DNA from: Streptomyces roseicoloratus
GTDB taxonomy: Bacteria > Actinomycetota > Actinomycetes > Streptomycetales > Streptomycetaceae
NCBI RefSeq assembly: GCF_004117935.1
Contig: NZ_SDOY01000175.1
Span: 1-64,000, forward strand
Length of the DNA: 64,000 bases
Reading direction: 5' to 3'
The first letter of the stretch is position 1; the number at the start of each line of letters is the position of its first letter. The position numbers and the translations under genes are program-made. Below are positions 35,447 through 45,353 of the stretch, piece after piece. The notes beneath the pieces were generated by a model. It saw only the letters and a program-made list of their open reading frames with translations. It had not been told where the DNA came from and did not search any database.

Positions 35447-38028
35447 CGTGCGGCTCCGAGGCCGAAGCGGTCGAGGGTGCGTGACACGTGGTCCTCCAGT
35501 TCCCGCGCCCGTGCGATGAGCATCGGGTCGGCGGTGGTGCGGAGCAGGGCGCGGGAGGAGCCGCGCAGGCCGCGGCGTGCGATCAGGCGGGCGGCGATCT
35601 GTTCCCGCTCCGCGGGTGGGAAGTAGGCGAAGGCGTCCCGCAGGGACGGCAGGGCGACGAGGAAGTCGGTCTCGGTCATGGCGGTGACGAGGTCGTCGAG
35701 GGCGGCGACGAGCGGGCCCGGTTCCGCCGATGTCGCGCCGAGCTCTTCGCGGGCGACGGCGAACAGCCCGGCGAGCCAGTCGCCGAGCGCGCGGGGCTCG
35801 CCCACGTCCCGTACGGCGACGGCGGCGTCCTCCGTCCCGGGCGCGGGGCGCCCGGCGCGCGGGGCCCGGGTGCCGTGGCCGGCCGGCGGGTGCTCGGGGG
35901 CCAGCACGCGGCACAGGCCGAAGGCCGCGCCCCGGAGGTCCGGTGGCGCGAGCGGGTCCCGGCTGACGCGCCGGAAGACGTCGACGGCGGCCCCGCGCGG
36001 CACGGTGAGCAGGGCACCGGCGTGGAGGTAGGCGTCGCGGACCGCGGCCAGGGCGCCGAGCCGCTCGCGGTCGGGGCCGGCCGGGGCCGTGGCGCCGCCC
36101 GCGCCCTCGACGAGCCAGAGCACCCGGGACACGGCGGTGTCGACCACGCCACCGAGGAGCGGGTCGCGGGCGACCCCGTACACGCGGTCGTGCCGCCAGA
36201 GGCCGAGCGCGGTGGCGAGGGCCGTGCCGAGCGGGCCCGGCCGGGCTGCGGCGGCGAGTCCGGAGCGCAGTCGGGCGACCAGGTCTCCGGTCAGCTCGGT
36301 CGCACCGCAGGCGACGGTGTCGAACAGGACCTCGGCCAGGCGTCCGCAGTCGGATCCGGCGGCGGTCGCGCGGTCGCCGAGCGCCACGACGGCCGCCTCG
36401 TCGAGACTGGCGCCGAAGCTTCCGGCCTCGATCAGCGCGGCCTCGCGGCCGGCCGGACGGCGGGGTTCCCAGCGTTCCTCGACGACCGGGTCGGTGCCGT
36501 GGGAGGGGCCGGACACCCGCTCGTGTCCGGGGACGCCGAGCACGCGGAGCCGGTGCAGGACGCGGCTGCGTTCGAGCCCGGACGGCTCGGTCAGACGGAT
36601 CGTCACGGGCTCGCCGGTGTCCAGGCCGAGGGCGGCGAGCCGGGTCGTCACGTCGTGGACGAGCGGTGGGACCGGCGTGTCGGGGTGGAGTCTGCCGACG
36701 CGTTCGCCGCCGCACGCCGCGACCATCGCCACGACGGCGGGGTGCGTGCCGGGTCGCAGCGGACCGCGCCGGGTCCAGGGCAGCGGTTCGTCGAGCGCCT
36801 CGGTGACGAGTGCTCCGGCGAGGCCGTCGAGCAGGTCGAGGCGCGTCGGGCCGGGATGCCCGCGCAGGGCGGCGAGTGCGAGCGCCGAGGTGCGGGCGGC
36901 GACGAGGGAGGCCGTCGACACGGGATGGCCGCGCTCCCGCAGGCGGCCGACGACCGAGCGCACGAGCCGGTCGCCCGCCGCCTCCCGGTCGTCCTCCCAC
37001 AGCCACTGGTGGTACGCGGGCGAGGGCATCCCCGACTCGTAGCCGGCGAAGGCGTCGAGCTGCCGGAAGGAGTACGGCACGAGGAAGCTGCCGGCGAGGG
37101 CGTCCTCGGGCGCCGCGGGCACCTCGGGCCACGCGTGGCGCCCGCCGTCGGCCGGCCTCTGGGCGGGTACGGGGGCGGTGGCCGGGGTGGGCCTTTCACC
37201 CGGTACGGGCCCGTCGGCGGGCGGTGCGGGCTCGCCGTCCGCGAGCCTCTGGGCGGCTACGGGGCCGAGGGCGGGGGCAGGTCCGTCGGTGGGGGCGGCC
37301 CCGGCGGCCGAGGCGGGCGCTTCAGCCGGTGCGGCTCGGTCACCGGGTACGGCTCCGCCGCCGGCTGCGGGGCCGGGTGCGGGCGGTCGTTCCGCGAGAC
37401 GGCGGATCGCGGGGCGGTGGAAGCCGCCGGTGACCACCAGGATCGGTCGGTCGCCGGTGGCGGCACGGGCCGCGCGGACCCACGAGGCCATGTATTCCTC
37501 GCGGGCCCGGTCCGGCGCGTCGGCCTCCGTGTCGCCGCGGACGACGTCGAAGTAGGCGTCCAGCCGGGCCGTCAGGTCGGCGGCGTCCGGGTCGGCCTCG
37601 ACCATCCGGTCCCACAGGGCGTCCACCGAGTCCACGCCGAAGCGGCGGCAGAGCCTGGCGGTCGCGTCGGCGTAGCGCGCCTCGGCGTCGGCGTACCGGT
37701 TGGCACGGCCCTCGAACGCGGGGTGCCAGGCGGGCAGGTCGATGAACCGGACGTCGGCCCCGGCGGCCCGTCCGTGCGTGAGCGCGATCCATTCGGGCGA
37801 GTAGTCGCAGAGCGGCGTCCAGGAGGTCGCGGCCCGTTCCGCGTCGCGGTAGTGGCTGAACACGGCGACCGGCAGCTCGTGGCCGAGCAGCAGCTCGTCG
37901 AGGCGCCCGTTGAGGTCGGCGGGCCCTTCGACGAGCACGTGTGCGGGCCGGAGTTCCGCGATGGTGCGGGCGACGAGACGGGCGCACGCCGGTGAGTGGT
38001 GGCGCACGCCCAGGTACGTGACGGTCAT
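35443..38028 (-). CDS. DUF5682-family protein (YehM-like) with a Pro/Ala-rich insertion
   Basis: The 861-residue protein starts MTVTYLGVRHHSPACARLV with VLVEGPADLNG near 43, features of DUF5682 and vaguely of TraB-like hydrolases. A low-complexity insertion of about 95 residues (roughly 215-310, Ala/Pro/Gly-rich) splits the N-terminal part between LVVTGGFHRPAIRRLAER and LVPYSFRQLDAFAGY. No transmembrane segment is seen. The ATG at 38028 shares one base with the stop of the MoxR gene (TGATG). Confidence 0.82.
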   Translation of the reverse strand: MTVTYLGVRHHSPACARLVARTIAELRPAHVLVEGPADLNGRLDELLLGHELPVAVFSHYRDAERAATSWTPLCDYSPEWIALTHGRAAGADVRFIDLPAWHPAFEGRANRYADAEARYADATARLCRRFGVDSVDALWDRMVEADPDAADLTARLDAYFDVVRGDTEADAPDRAREEYMASWVRAARAATGDRPILVVTGGFHRPAIRRLAERPPAPGPAAGGGAVPGDRAAPAEAPASAAGAAPTDGPAPALGPVAAQRLADGEPAPPADGPVPGERPTPATAPVPAQRPADGGRHAWPEVPAAPEDALAGSFLVPYSFRQLDAFAGYESGMPSPAYHQWLWEDDREAAGDRLVRSVVGRLRERGHPVSTASLVAARTSALALAALRGHPGPTRLDLLDGLAGALVTEALDEPLPWTRRGPLRPGTHPAVVAMVAACGGERVGRLHPDTPVPPLVHDVTTRLAALGLDTGEPVTIRLTEPSGLERSRVLHRLRVLGVPGHERVSGPSHGTDPVVEERWEPRRPAGREAALIEAGSFGASLDEAAVVALGDRATAAGSDCGRLAEVLFDTVACGATELTGDLVARLRSGLAAAARPGPLGTALATALGLWRHDRVYGVARDPLLGGVVDTAVSRVLWLVEGAGGATAPAGPDRERLGALAAVRDAYLHAGALLTVPRGAAVDVFRRVSRDPLAPPDLRGAAFGLCRVLAPEHPPAGHGTRAPRAGRPAPGTEDAAVAVRDVGEPRALGDWLAGLFAVAREELGATSAEPGPLVAALDDLVTAMTETDFLVALPSLRDAFAYFPPAEREQIAARLIARRGLRGSSRALLRTTADPMLIARARELEDHVSRTLDRFGLGAAR

Positions 38029-39128
38029 CAGCCCGCCAGCAGGTGCCGTGCCGCGTGCAGCGCCTTCCACTGGGCGCCACGCCGCCCGGCGACCCGCTGC
38101 TCCAGGTACCGGCGGAGCCGGGCCAGGTCCTCGGGGCTGTCCTTGGCGGCGGTGCCCGCGAGGCAGGTGACGACGTCCGCCGCGTCGCCGGGTTCGGCGC
38201 GCAGGAACCAGCCGCGGACGCCGACCGCGTGGGCGACGGAAACCGCCTCGGCGGTGCTCATGACTGCCGAGAGCCGGTCGCCGCCGCCTTCGTGGGCCGC
38301 GCCGGAGCGCAGTTCGCGGAAGGTGGTGACGAGGACTTCGAGGACGTCGCGGTCGGGTGCGAGGGTGACGCCCGAGCGGCGGAGCAGCGCGGTCGCCTCC
38401 GCCTCGACGAGCGCGATCTCGGTGTCGAGGTCGGTGATGGGGAAGACCGTCTCGAAGTTGAAGCGGCGCTTGAGCGCGGCGCTCATCTCGTTGACGCCGC
38501 GGTCGCGGGTGTTGGCGGTGGCGATCACGTTGAAGCCCTGCCGGGCGAAGACCATGCCCCGGGGGCCTTCCAGCTCGGGCACCGCCACCACCCGTTCGGA
38601 GAGCAGGGAGAGCAGGGAGTCCTGCACTTCGAGCGGGCAGCGGGTGATCTCCTCGAAACGGACGAGGCGTCCTTCCGCCATGCCCTTGAGCATGGGCGCG
38701 GGCACGAGCGACCGCTCGGAGGGGCCCTCCGACACGAGGAGGGCGTAGTTCCAGGAGTACTTGATGTGGTCCTCGGTGGTGGCGGCGCCGCCCTGGACGA
38801 CGAGCGTGGAGTCGCCGGACACGGCCGCCGCGATGAGCTCGGACAGCAGGGACTTGGCGGTGCCCGGTTCTCCGACGAGCATGAGCCCGCGGTTGGTCGC
38901 CAGGGTCACCAGGGCGCGCTCGACGAGGGCGGTGTCGCCGACGAACTTCCGGCCGATGCCGGCCTCCTGGTCGCCGATCACGAAGCGGCGCGCGGCACGG
39001 AGGCTGAGCTGCCAGCCCGGCGGGCGCGGGTCGGTGTCGGCGGCGCGCAGGGCGGCCAGCTCCTCGGCGTGGCGGACCTCGGCGGGCGGGCGCTGGAGTC
39101 GCTGCTCCTGCGCGGGGAGGGTGGTCAC
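38028..39128 (-). CDS. MoxR-family AAA+ ATPase (YehL-like)
   Basis: The 366-residue ATPase has Walker A GEPGTAKS near 84, Walker B LVRFEEITRCP near 152, sensor 1 in NVIATANTRD, and an arginine finger in ALKRRFNFE. MoxR ATPases remodel or load metals and cofactors into partner proteins with VWA adaptors. GTG at 39128 overlaps the DUF4132 stop by GTGA. It is the motor of the five-gene set. Confidence 0.9.
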   Translation of the reverse strand: MTTLPAQEQRLQRPPAEVRHAEELAALRAADTDPRPPGWQLSLRAARRFVIGDQEAGIGRKFVGDTALVERALVTLATNRGLMLVGEPGTAKSLLSELIAAAVSGDSTLVVQGGAATTEDHIKYSWNYALLVSEGPSERSLVPAPMLKGMAEGRLVRFEEITRCPLEVQDSLLSLLSERVVAVPELEGPRGMVFARQGFNVIATANTRDRGVNEMSAALKRRFNFETVFPITDLDTEIALVEAEATALLRRSGVTLAPDRDVLEVLVTTFRELRSGAAHEGGGDRLSAVMSTAEAVSVAHAVGVRGWFLRAEPGDAADVVTCLAGTAAKDSPEDLARLRRYLEQRVAGRRGAQWKALHAARHLLAG

Positions 39129-42100
39129 GAGGTCAGCTCCGTGAGGTCGGCGAGGATTTCGGAGACGGTCACCGGGTCGAGGTCGGCGAAGCGCAGCGGG
39201 TAGCTGCGGGAGGCCCAGTGGTCGCCGGGATGCTTGTCGAGCCAGATGGTGTCCAGTCTCTGGTCGGGGAACTCGTTGACGATGCCCACGGCGATGCCGG
39301 GGTCGAGGCCGATGACCAGGTGGCGCTCGGGGCCGAGCCGGCGGGAGAACCAGCGCTCCACGCCGGCGTCCTGCGGTTCGCCCCGTTCCCAGCCGCGCTT
39401 CTGCAGTCCGAGGAGCTTGCCGACGGGCACGGTGATGCCTTCGAAGCGGGGCAGGCGGGCGCCGGTGGCCTCTTCCCCGGTCACCGTGAGCACCGGCCGG
39501 CCGAGCTGTGGGAACGGCTGGACGATCTCGTAGTCGGCGAACAGCTCGGCCCAGCCGTCGAGTTCCTCCGCCAGGTGCAGCGGGTGCGGCAGGGTGACGG
39601 TGGCCGCTTCCGCGACGGTCACGGTCTCGTCGTCGACGTCCGCGTAGGTGCGGTCCTCGGCGATGCGGAAGGCGAGCCCGCGGCCCTCGTGTTCGGCGTG
39701 CCAGACCAGCCGGCGGGCGAGGTGCCACACCAGCGGGTGCTCGACGAAGAGCTGCCGGAACTCGGCGCCGGTCCAGGAGCGGCGCTCGACCATCGCCGAC
39801 TCCAGGCGTCGCACCTGGTCGGCGGCGATGGTCCGGACGTCCTTCTTGAGGGTGAGGAAGCGCTTGCGTTCGGCAGTGGCGCGTTCCGTGTCGTCGCGTG
39901 CGCCGGGCTTGGGCAGGTCCTTGAGGCGGCGGCCGGCCTCGTCGCGGACGTACGGCTTGAGCTGCTCGTCGAAGCCGACGGTGAAGCGGCGGGTGCCGTA
40001 GTCCACGACGGTGCTGCCGTCGGGGTCCAGGCCGAGGTCGGGCACCAGCCGGTCGGCGAGCTGCTCGCCGGTGAGGCCGAGCTCGGCGGCGACGGTGGCG
40101 ATCTTCTCCTGGGCGCGCTGCTTGAGGGCCTTGAACTTGACCCGCTGGGAGATGCCGTGGAGGTGCAGGAGGGCCGTGTCGGTGCCGATGGCGGCGAGCA
40201 CGTCGAGTCCGTCGACGGCGCGCTGGTGGGCTCCCTCGCCGGGCCACGCGCGGATGACCGGGGTGAGCGCGCGCACGGTGTCGTCGTCGCCGAGCCAGCC
40301 GAGGGCGTGCAGGGCCCAGGCCTCCTTGGGCGGCATGCCGGCGACGCGCCATTCCTCGAACAGAGCCCAGGCGAACTCGGCGAGGGACGTGGGGGTGCAC
40401 AGGTCGTGCAGCCGGGCGATGCCGGGGTAGGGCATGCCGGGCTTGGAGACGGCGATCATGGTGAGGACGTGGGCGACGGCCTGGGCGGGCAGTGCGGTGC
40501 CGCCGTCGCGCAGCCGCGGGCGGGGCAGGATGCGGGGCTCGGCCCAGGCGACGGGCTTCGGCATGCGGGCGGGCAGGGCCGTCACCAGCGGGTCGGAGGT
40601 GAGCAGTGCCTCGACGGCCGTGGCGGCCTCCTCGCCGTACTCCTTCGCCGCGGTGCGTACGGCGTCCTCGCCGTGGGTGTCGGCGACGGCCCGGAGGGCG
40701 CCTTCGGCGGCGGTCCTGGCGGGGCCAGGTGCTCCGACCGCGTCGGGGACGAGCAGCCGGGCGGCGTCCGCGCCGTGCCGGGCGAACCAGACGCGGGCGG
40801 TGCGGCCCGCCGTCTTGAGGCGGTGCAGCCACTCCGCCATCAGCCGGGCCACCTCGGTGTCGAGGAAGGGCAGCAGGATCGGGGCCAGGTGGGTGGGTTC
40901 GTGGCGGGCCGCGCGGAGGGCGGGCGGCAGGGCGGCCAGCTCGTGGGTGGCGATCATGGGCTTGAGGAGGTTCACCCCCTCGTAGGCGTGGTCCGGGCCC
41001 TTCCAGTCGGCGAGCAGCGGCCGGACGGCGTCGGCGGGGCCGTGGGTGAACACGCCCACGGCGTGCCAGTGCGGGAGCCGTCCCGAGCGGAGTTCTTCGA
41101 CCATCTTCTCCATGGGCTGCCACGGCTGCCAGCCGCTGATCCAGGACGTGGCGCAGGCCCAGTCTTTCTGCTCGCCGGGCAGCCAGTGGATACGGGAGAC
41201 GGCCGGCGGCGTGAGCCCCTCGACGACCTCCGGCTTCACGGCGGTGCGCTTGACCGTCCACGGCGGGCTGGTGAGGAGGGCGGGGAGGGCGTCCTGGGGT
41301 GCCTCGTCCGCGGGGTCCGTCCCCTCGGCGAGCGGCCGCACGGTCGCGGCGACCGTCGCCGGGAGTTCCGGGAGCACCTCGCGGACGAGCTCGTCGTGGG
41401 TGGCCACGTGCGCGGCGAGGATCCGGCCGGCCATGGACGCGTGCGGCCCGGTGCCGTCCGCCGCCGCGGCGAGCAGCCGGAGGGCGCGGACCGGGTAGCG
41501 GCGGGCCGCGGCCGCGGCCGCGGCCCGTACGTGCTTGTTGCCGAGCCGGTCCACCAGGGCCTGGAAGGCCTCGTCGACCGGGAGCTCGGCGAGCGCGGCG
41601 GCCATCGCCTTGAGGTCGTCGCCGCCGATGTACGGCAGGTCGAGGGCCGTCGCCATCAGCGGGGCCATCAGCGGGCCCACGCCGTCGGCGACGGTGGCCA
41701 CGGTGGCGGCGGTCCAGCCGTGCCATCCGAGGTCGATCCGCCCTCCGTAGGCCGCCAGGTGGGAGGCCGAGCCGGTCGAGTTGAGGACGAGGTCCCGCAC
41801 CCACAGCTGGGGGTGCTCGCGGACCGCCGGGTCGGCGAGGCATTCGTCCACCCACGCGCGCTCGGTGGGCACGAGGTAGCTGACGGCGGCCTTCCTGCGG
41901 GGGCCGGTGCGGTGACCGGCGAGTGCGGTGACGGCGGCGGCGTAGGTGTCGTCGTCGGCGACGGCGAGCAGGGCCCGGACGCGGTCGAGGGCGTCGTACC
42001 CGAAGCCCCGCTGCCAGTGGTTCTCGTCCTCGGAAGCGGTCTCGATTCCGCAGACGGAGGGCTGGTTGACCCGTTCATACGTCCACTTGGCGCGGCACTC

Positions 42101-42727
42101 GAGGAGTTCGACGGCGGCGCAGGCGGCGAACGGCAGGCCGTGGGCGCCGGTCCAGGCGTCTGCCAGCGCGCGCGGGCTCACGTCGGCGGGGAGGAGCGTG
42201 CCGATCACGGCGGCTCCGGTGGGGTCGGGCAGGCCGCTCTCGTGGGCGCGGGCCACCGCGACGAGGCCGGCGTCGCTGGTGGTGGCGTCGAGCGCGCGGT
42301 CGACGATCCTGGTGAACTGCCGGCGCCACTGCCGCAGGTTCGCGGCGCCGTGCTCCTCGGCCGGGCGGACGTCGACCTGGGTCCCTCCGCGTCGCGGGCG
42401 GAGGTTCCGCTTCCACGCGGCGGGCAGCGCGAACGTGTCCTCGTCGGGCCGTACGAGCGGGGCCGCGGCGGCGGGCTCGGCGGCGGATGCGGCGCCGGTC
42501 ACGTCCGGTGCGCCGGCTGCCTCGCCGACCTCGGCGTACCCCTTGCGCTCCTTCTCGCCTATGGCCTTGACCAGGTACGACTCCGCCGCGTCGGCGCTGC
42601 CGAACTCCTTGACCCGGGTCTGGCCCGCGGTGCCGGTGCGCCCGAAGCGCACCGTCACCGACGCACCGTCGACACCGGCCTCCCAGAACTTCGCCGAGCC
42701 GTCACCGGCATGCTCCCAACGCCGCAC
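39125..42727 (-). CDS. WGR and DUF4132 protein (MolR/YehI-like), first gene of the operon
   Basis: The 1200-residue protein begins with a WGR domain (about 1-65: FWEAGVDGASVTVRFGRTGTAG, then VKEFGSADAAESYLVKAIGEKERKGY), a nucleic-acid-binding module also found in PARPs. Long alpha-solenoid stretches follow, and the C-terminal third is DUF4132 (from RLKDLPKPGARDD through LFVEHPLVWHLARRLVW). E. coli MolR/YehI has the same architecture and similar size. The GTG at 42727 follows AAGGGGAGGG. A 284-base upstream gap contains the promoter; a TGTGCGCACA palindrome at 42756-42765 lies there. Confidence 0.88.
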   Translation of the reverse strand: MRRWEHAGDGSAKFWEAGVDGASVTVRFGRTGTAGQTRVKEFGSADAAESYLVKAIGEKERKGYAEVGEAAGAPDVTGAASAAEPAAAAPLVRPDEDTFALPAAWKRNLRPRRGGTQVDVRPAEEHGAANLRQWRRQFTRIVDRALDATTSDAGLVAVARAHESGLPDPTGAAVIGTLLPADVSPRALADAWTGAHGLPFAACAAVELLECRAKWTYERVNQPSVCGIETASEDENHWQRGFGYDALDRVRALLAVADDDTYAAAVTALAGHRTGPRRKAAVSYLVPTERAWVDECLADPAVREHPQLWVRDLVLNSTGSASHLAAYGGRIDLGWHGWTAATVATVADGVGPLMAPLMATALDLPYIGGDDLKAMAAALAELPVDEAFQALVDRLGNKHVRAAAAAAARRYPVRALRLLAAAADGTGPHASMAGRILAAHVATHDELVREVLPELPATVAATVRPLAEGTDPADEAPQDALPALLTSPPWTVKRTAVKPEVVEGLTPPAVSRIHWLPGEQKDWACATSWISGWQPWQPMEKMVEELRSGRLPHWHAVGVFTHGPADAVRPLLADWKGPDHAYEGVNLLKPMIATHELAALPPALRAARHEPTHLAPILLPFLDTEVARLMAEWLHRLKTAGRTARVWFARHGADAARLLVPDAVGAPGPARTAAEGALRAVADTHGEDAVRTAAKEYGEEAATAVEALLTSDPLVTALPARMPKPVAWAEPRILPRPRLRDGGTALPAQAVAHVLTMIAVSKPGMPYPGIARLHDLCTPTSLAEFAWALFEEWRVAGMPPKEAWALHALGWLGDDDTVRALTPVIRAWPGEGAHQRAVDGLDVLAAIGTDTALLHLHGISQRVKFKALKQRAQEKIATVAAELGLTGEQLADRLVPDLGLDPDGSTVVDYGTRRFTVGFDEQLKPYVRDEAGRRLKDLPKPGARDDTERATAERKRFLTLKKDVRTIAADQVRRLESAMVERRSWTGAEFRQLFVEHPLVWHLARRLVWHAEHEGRGLAFRIAEDRTYADVDDETVTVAEAATVTLPHPLHLAEELDGWAELFADYEIVQPFPQLGRPVLTVTGEEATGARLPRFEGITVPVGKLLGLQKRGWERGEPQDAGVERWFSRRLGPERHLVIGLDPGIAVGIVNEFPDQRLDTIWLDKHPGDHWASRSYPLRFADLDPVTVSEILADLTELTS

Positions 42728-43011
42728 GGGCCCTCCCCTTGTGCACGAGATCAGTTGTGCGCACAGTAACCAGCGGCACTGACATCGATGCCTCCGGGCG
42801 CCTGCTGCGGGACGTTCCGGGTGCGTCGGGAGGGTCCCGGACCTTAGGAGGGCTTGACGGAGGACCAGGCCGTGGGGGGCGCCCTGTCACGAAGGTGAGC
42901 TTCGTCCCGGGGCGGCCGCCCGGGGCCAGGACGACGCCGGCCGCGGCGGGGCCCGGTCAGGCCGTTCTGACTCGCGGTCACGCTCACCGCGCCGGTGGCC
43001 GTTTCCCGCGC

Positions 43012-43809
43012 CTACGGGGCCTCGTTCGTCACCACCGGGTGTGCGCCGTAGTCGGCGTCGTCGTCGGCGTTGGTGACGGCGCCGTTGGTGACGTGTCCCG
43101 CGAGGCCGAGCAGCAGGAAGAGCCAGACGAGGACCTTCGCCGAGGTGGCGAGGAGCAGCGGACGCGTGGCGGAGCGCGCCTGCCCGGCGGCGGGGGCGGG
43201 TTCGTCGCCGAAGATGCCCTTCGGGTAGACCGGGGTCAGCATCATCAGGTACGCGTTGAACCGCATCCGGTAGCGGACGACGGCCGCCGTCGCGGCGAAC
43301 ACCGGTTCGGGCAGCCGGCCGAGGACGATGCCGATCAGCCAGAACACCCAGCTGACGGCGGCCCAGCCGGACTGCGCGAGGCTGCTCACGATCGCCGCCG
43401 GGATCATCAGGATCAGCCGGAAGAACACCGCGAGCCGGTTGAGCGGAGTGCGGCGCAGCTCGATCTGCACGGGATGGTCAGGGGCGTCGAAGGCGAACGG
43501 CGGGTAGCGGTCGACCAGCAGCGACGCGCTCGCGTCGACGCGGGTCTGGTAGGCCAGGATCCCGGCGAGGACGGTCGCCACCGGGTCGGGAAGACGGCCG
43601 AGGACCAGCGCGGCGAACCAGCCGGCGATCGTCACGAAGAACGCGACGATCGACAGCAGGGCGACCACGATGAACTGCGGAATGAGCAGCAGCCACCGCA
43701 GGAACACCGTCCAGCGCCGCTGCCGCCCGGGAGCCGGCACGTCCAGGGCGGGGCGGAACTCGCCCGGCTCGTCGTCCGCCAGGGGACGCGGTTCCCAACC
43801 TGTGGCCAT
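43012..43809 (-). CDS. DUF4389 membrane protein
   Basis: The 265-residue protein has two related hydrophobic blocks (VFLRWLLLIPQFIVVALLS and VFFRLILMIPAAIVSSLAQ), each followed by a LGRLP(D/E)P motif, which is the DUF4389 pattern, and a fifth helix near 225-245. The function is unknown. GGAGG precedes the ATG at 43809. It is divergent from the nitric oxide synthase gene. Confidence 0.85.
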   Translation of the reverse strand: MATGWEPRPLADDEPGEFRPALDVPAPGRQRRWTVFLRWLLLIPQFIVVALLSIVAFFVTIAGWFAALVLGRLPDPVATVLAGILAYQTRVDASASLLVDRYPPFAFDAPDHPVQIELRRTPLNRLAVFFRLILMIPAAIVSSLAQSGWAAVSWVFWLIGIVLGRLPEPVFAATAAVVRYRMRFNAYLMMLTPVYPKGIFGDEPAPAAGQARSATRPLLLATSAKVLVWLFLLLGLAGHVTNGAVTNADDDADYGAHPVVTNEAP

Positions 43810-44075
43810 GACCGCCTCCGTATCCGTGGGCTCTGTGCCGTGGTGTCGTCGGTGTCGGAGCGCGCCTCGGCGCGCGCGTCCTCTCGATCCTGGCGCGGGA
43901 GGCCGGGCCTCGCACCGCCACGGGGGCCAGGTGGGGAACCGCCGGCCACAGGACCGCGGAGGTCGCCGGGGGCGGGGCACTGTAGCAGTGCGGTGCCGTC
44001 GCCGGGCGAAGTTCGACTACTCTCCACACTCGGGTGATTCCGTGGGGTAGTCATGGAGATCAGGGAGGGAACACC

Positions 44076-45308
44076 GTGGTCTTCAGTCTCCGTCTTCATC
44101 GCCGTCGCAACTCCGAGCCCGTCGCTGCCGCAGGCCCCGTCACCGCCGGGAGCCCCGGCACCTGCCCGTACGTGCCTCCGCCCGCGCCCGCGCCGCCCCC
44201 GGGCACACCCGGCGGTCACGGCGCCGTCGGGTCCCTCCCGCAGGAGGCCGAGCGGTTCGTCCGTCAGTTCCACCGGGAGCAGCCGCAGGCGGGCGATGTG
44301 GAGCGACGGATTCGTGAGGTGCTGGCCGAGATCGGCCGGACCGGCACCTACACCCACTCCCCCGCCGAGCTGGCCTTCGGGGCGCGGGTGGCCTGGCGCA
44401 ACGCGGCCCGGTGCATCGGCCGTCTGTACTGGCGAAGTCTCGTGGTCCGGGACCTGCGGGAGGTGTCGGACGCCGACACGATCGCCGCGGAGTGCTTCGA
44501 GCACCTCCGGCTGGCGGACAACGGCGGCCGGGTCCGGCCGGTCGTCTCGGTGTTCGCGCCCGACCGGCCCGGACGGCCCGGGCCGCGGATCGTCAACGAC
44601 CAGCTGGTGCGCTACGCCGGGCACCGCACCCCGGAAGGCCGCTGGATCGGTGACCCGCGCGGCGCCGGGCTCACCGCGCAGGCCGTCGACCTGGGGTGGA
44701 AGCGGGACGACGAGCCGTTCCAGGTGCTTCCGCTGATGGTGCGGGACCGGCCGGGAGCCGGTCCGGAGTGGTACGAGCTGCCGGACGGCGCCGTGACGGA
44801 GGTGCCGTTGAGGCATCCCGACCACGCGTGGTTCGCCGAGCTCGGACTGCGCTGGTACGCGGTGCCGGCGATCAGCGACATGGTGCTCGAGATCGGCGGC
44901 ATCCGCTATCCGGCCGCGCCCTTCAACGGCTGGTACATGGGGACGGAGATAGGCGCCCGGAACCTCGCCGACACCGAGCGCTACGACCTGCTCCCGGCGG
45001 TGGCGGACCGGCTGGGGCTCGACCGGTCGTCCGAGCGCACGCTGTGGCGGGACCGCGCGCTGGTCGAGCTGAACGTGGCGGTGCTGCACTCCTTCCAGGA
45101 GGCGGGCGTGACGATGGCGGACCACCACACGGAGTCCGAGCGGTTCCTGCGGCACATCGCGCAGGAGAGCCGCCACGGACGGCCGACGCCCGCCGACTGG
45201 AGCTGGATCGTCCCGCCGGTGTCCGGCGCGGCGACCCCGGTCTTCCACCGGTACTACGACCCGGTCGACCCGTCGCTGCGTCCCGCGTACCTCGCCCGGG
45301 AGTCGTGA
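44076..45308 (+). CDS. nos: Bacterial nitric oxide synthase oxygenase
   Basis: The 410-residue protein makes NO and citrulline from arginine. The haem thiolate is C113 in WRNAARCIGRLYW and the arginine-binding glutamate is E291 in FNGWYMGTEIGARN. No reductase domain is present, as in other bacterial enzymes, so electrons must come from cellular flavoproteins. Residues 1-50 are an Arg- and Pro-rich extension absent from Bacillus enzymes. GTG at 44076 was chosen because GGAGGGAA lies directly upstream. No thaxtomin genes are nearby, so a general role (stress defence, signalling) is likelier. Confidence 0.95.
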   Translation: MVFSLRLHRRRNSEPVAAAGPVTAGSPGTCPYVPPPAPAPPPGTPGGHGAVGSLPQEAERFVRQFHREQPQAGDVERRIREVLAEIGRTGTYTHSPAELAFGARVAWRNAARCIGRLYWRSLVVRDLREVSDADTIAAECFEHLRLADNGGRVRPVVSVFAPDRPGRPGPRIVNDQLVRYAGHRTPEGRWIGDPRGAGLTAQAVDLGWKRDDEPFQVLPLMVRDRPGAGPEWYELPDGAVTEVPLRHPDHAWFAELGLRWYAVPAISDMVLEIGGIRYPAAPFNGWYMGTEIGARNLADTERYDLLPAVADRLGLDRSSERTLWRDRALVELNVAVLHSFQEAGVTMADHHTESERFLRHIAQESRHGRPTPADWSWIVPPVSGAATPVFHRYYDPVDPSLRPAYLARES

Positions 45309-45353
45309 TCGGGTGATCCGGCGCCCCCGGGGACGGCGGCTTAGGCTCGTGGC

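Noticed and set aside
39218..42769. A very long plus-strand open frame opposite the DUF4132 gene
   Set aside because: It is the mirror of a high-GC coding frame; its translation is Gly/Arg/Val-rich without domains, while the minus strand has clear WGR and DUF4132 domains and couples to the next gene.
44076..45308. NO synthase as part of a thaxtomin pathogenicity cluster
   Set aside because: No txt peptide synthetase, P450 or txtR-like gene is found on either side; neighbours are a DUF4389 protein and a VOC protein.
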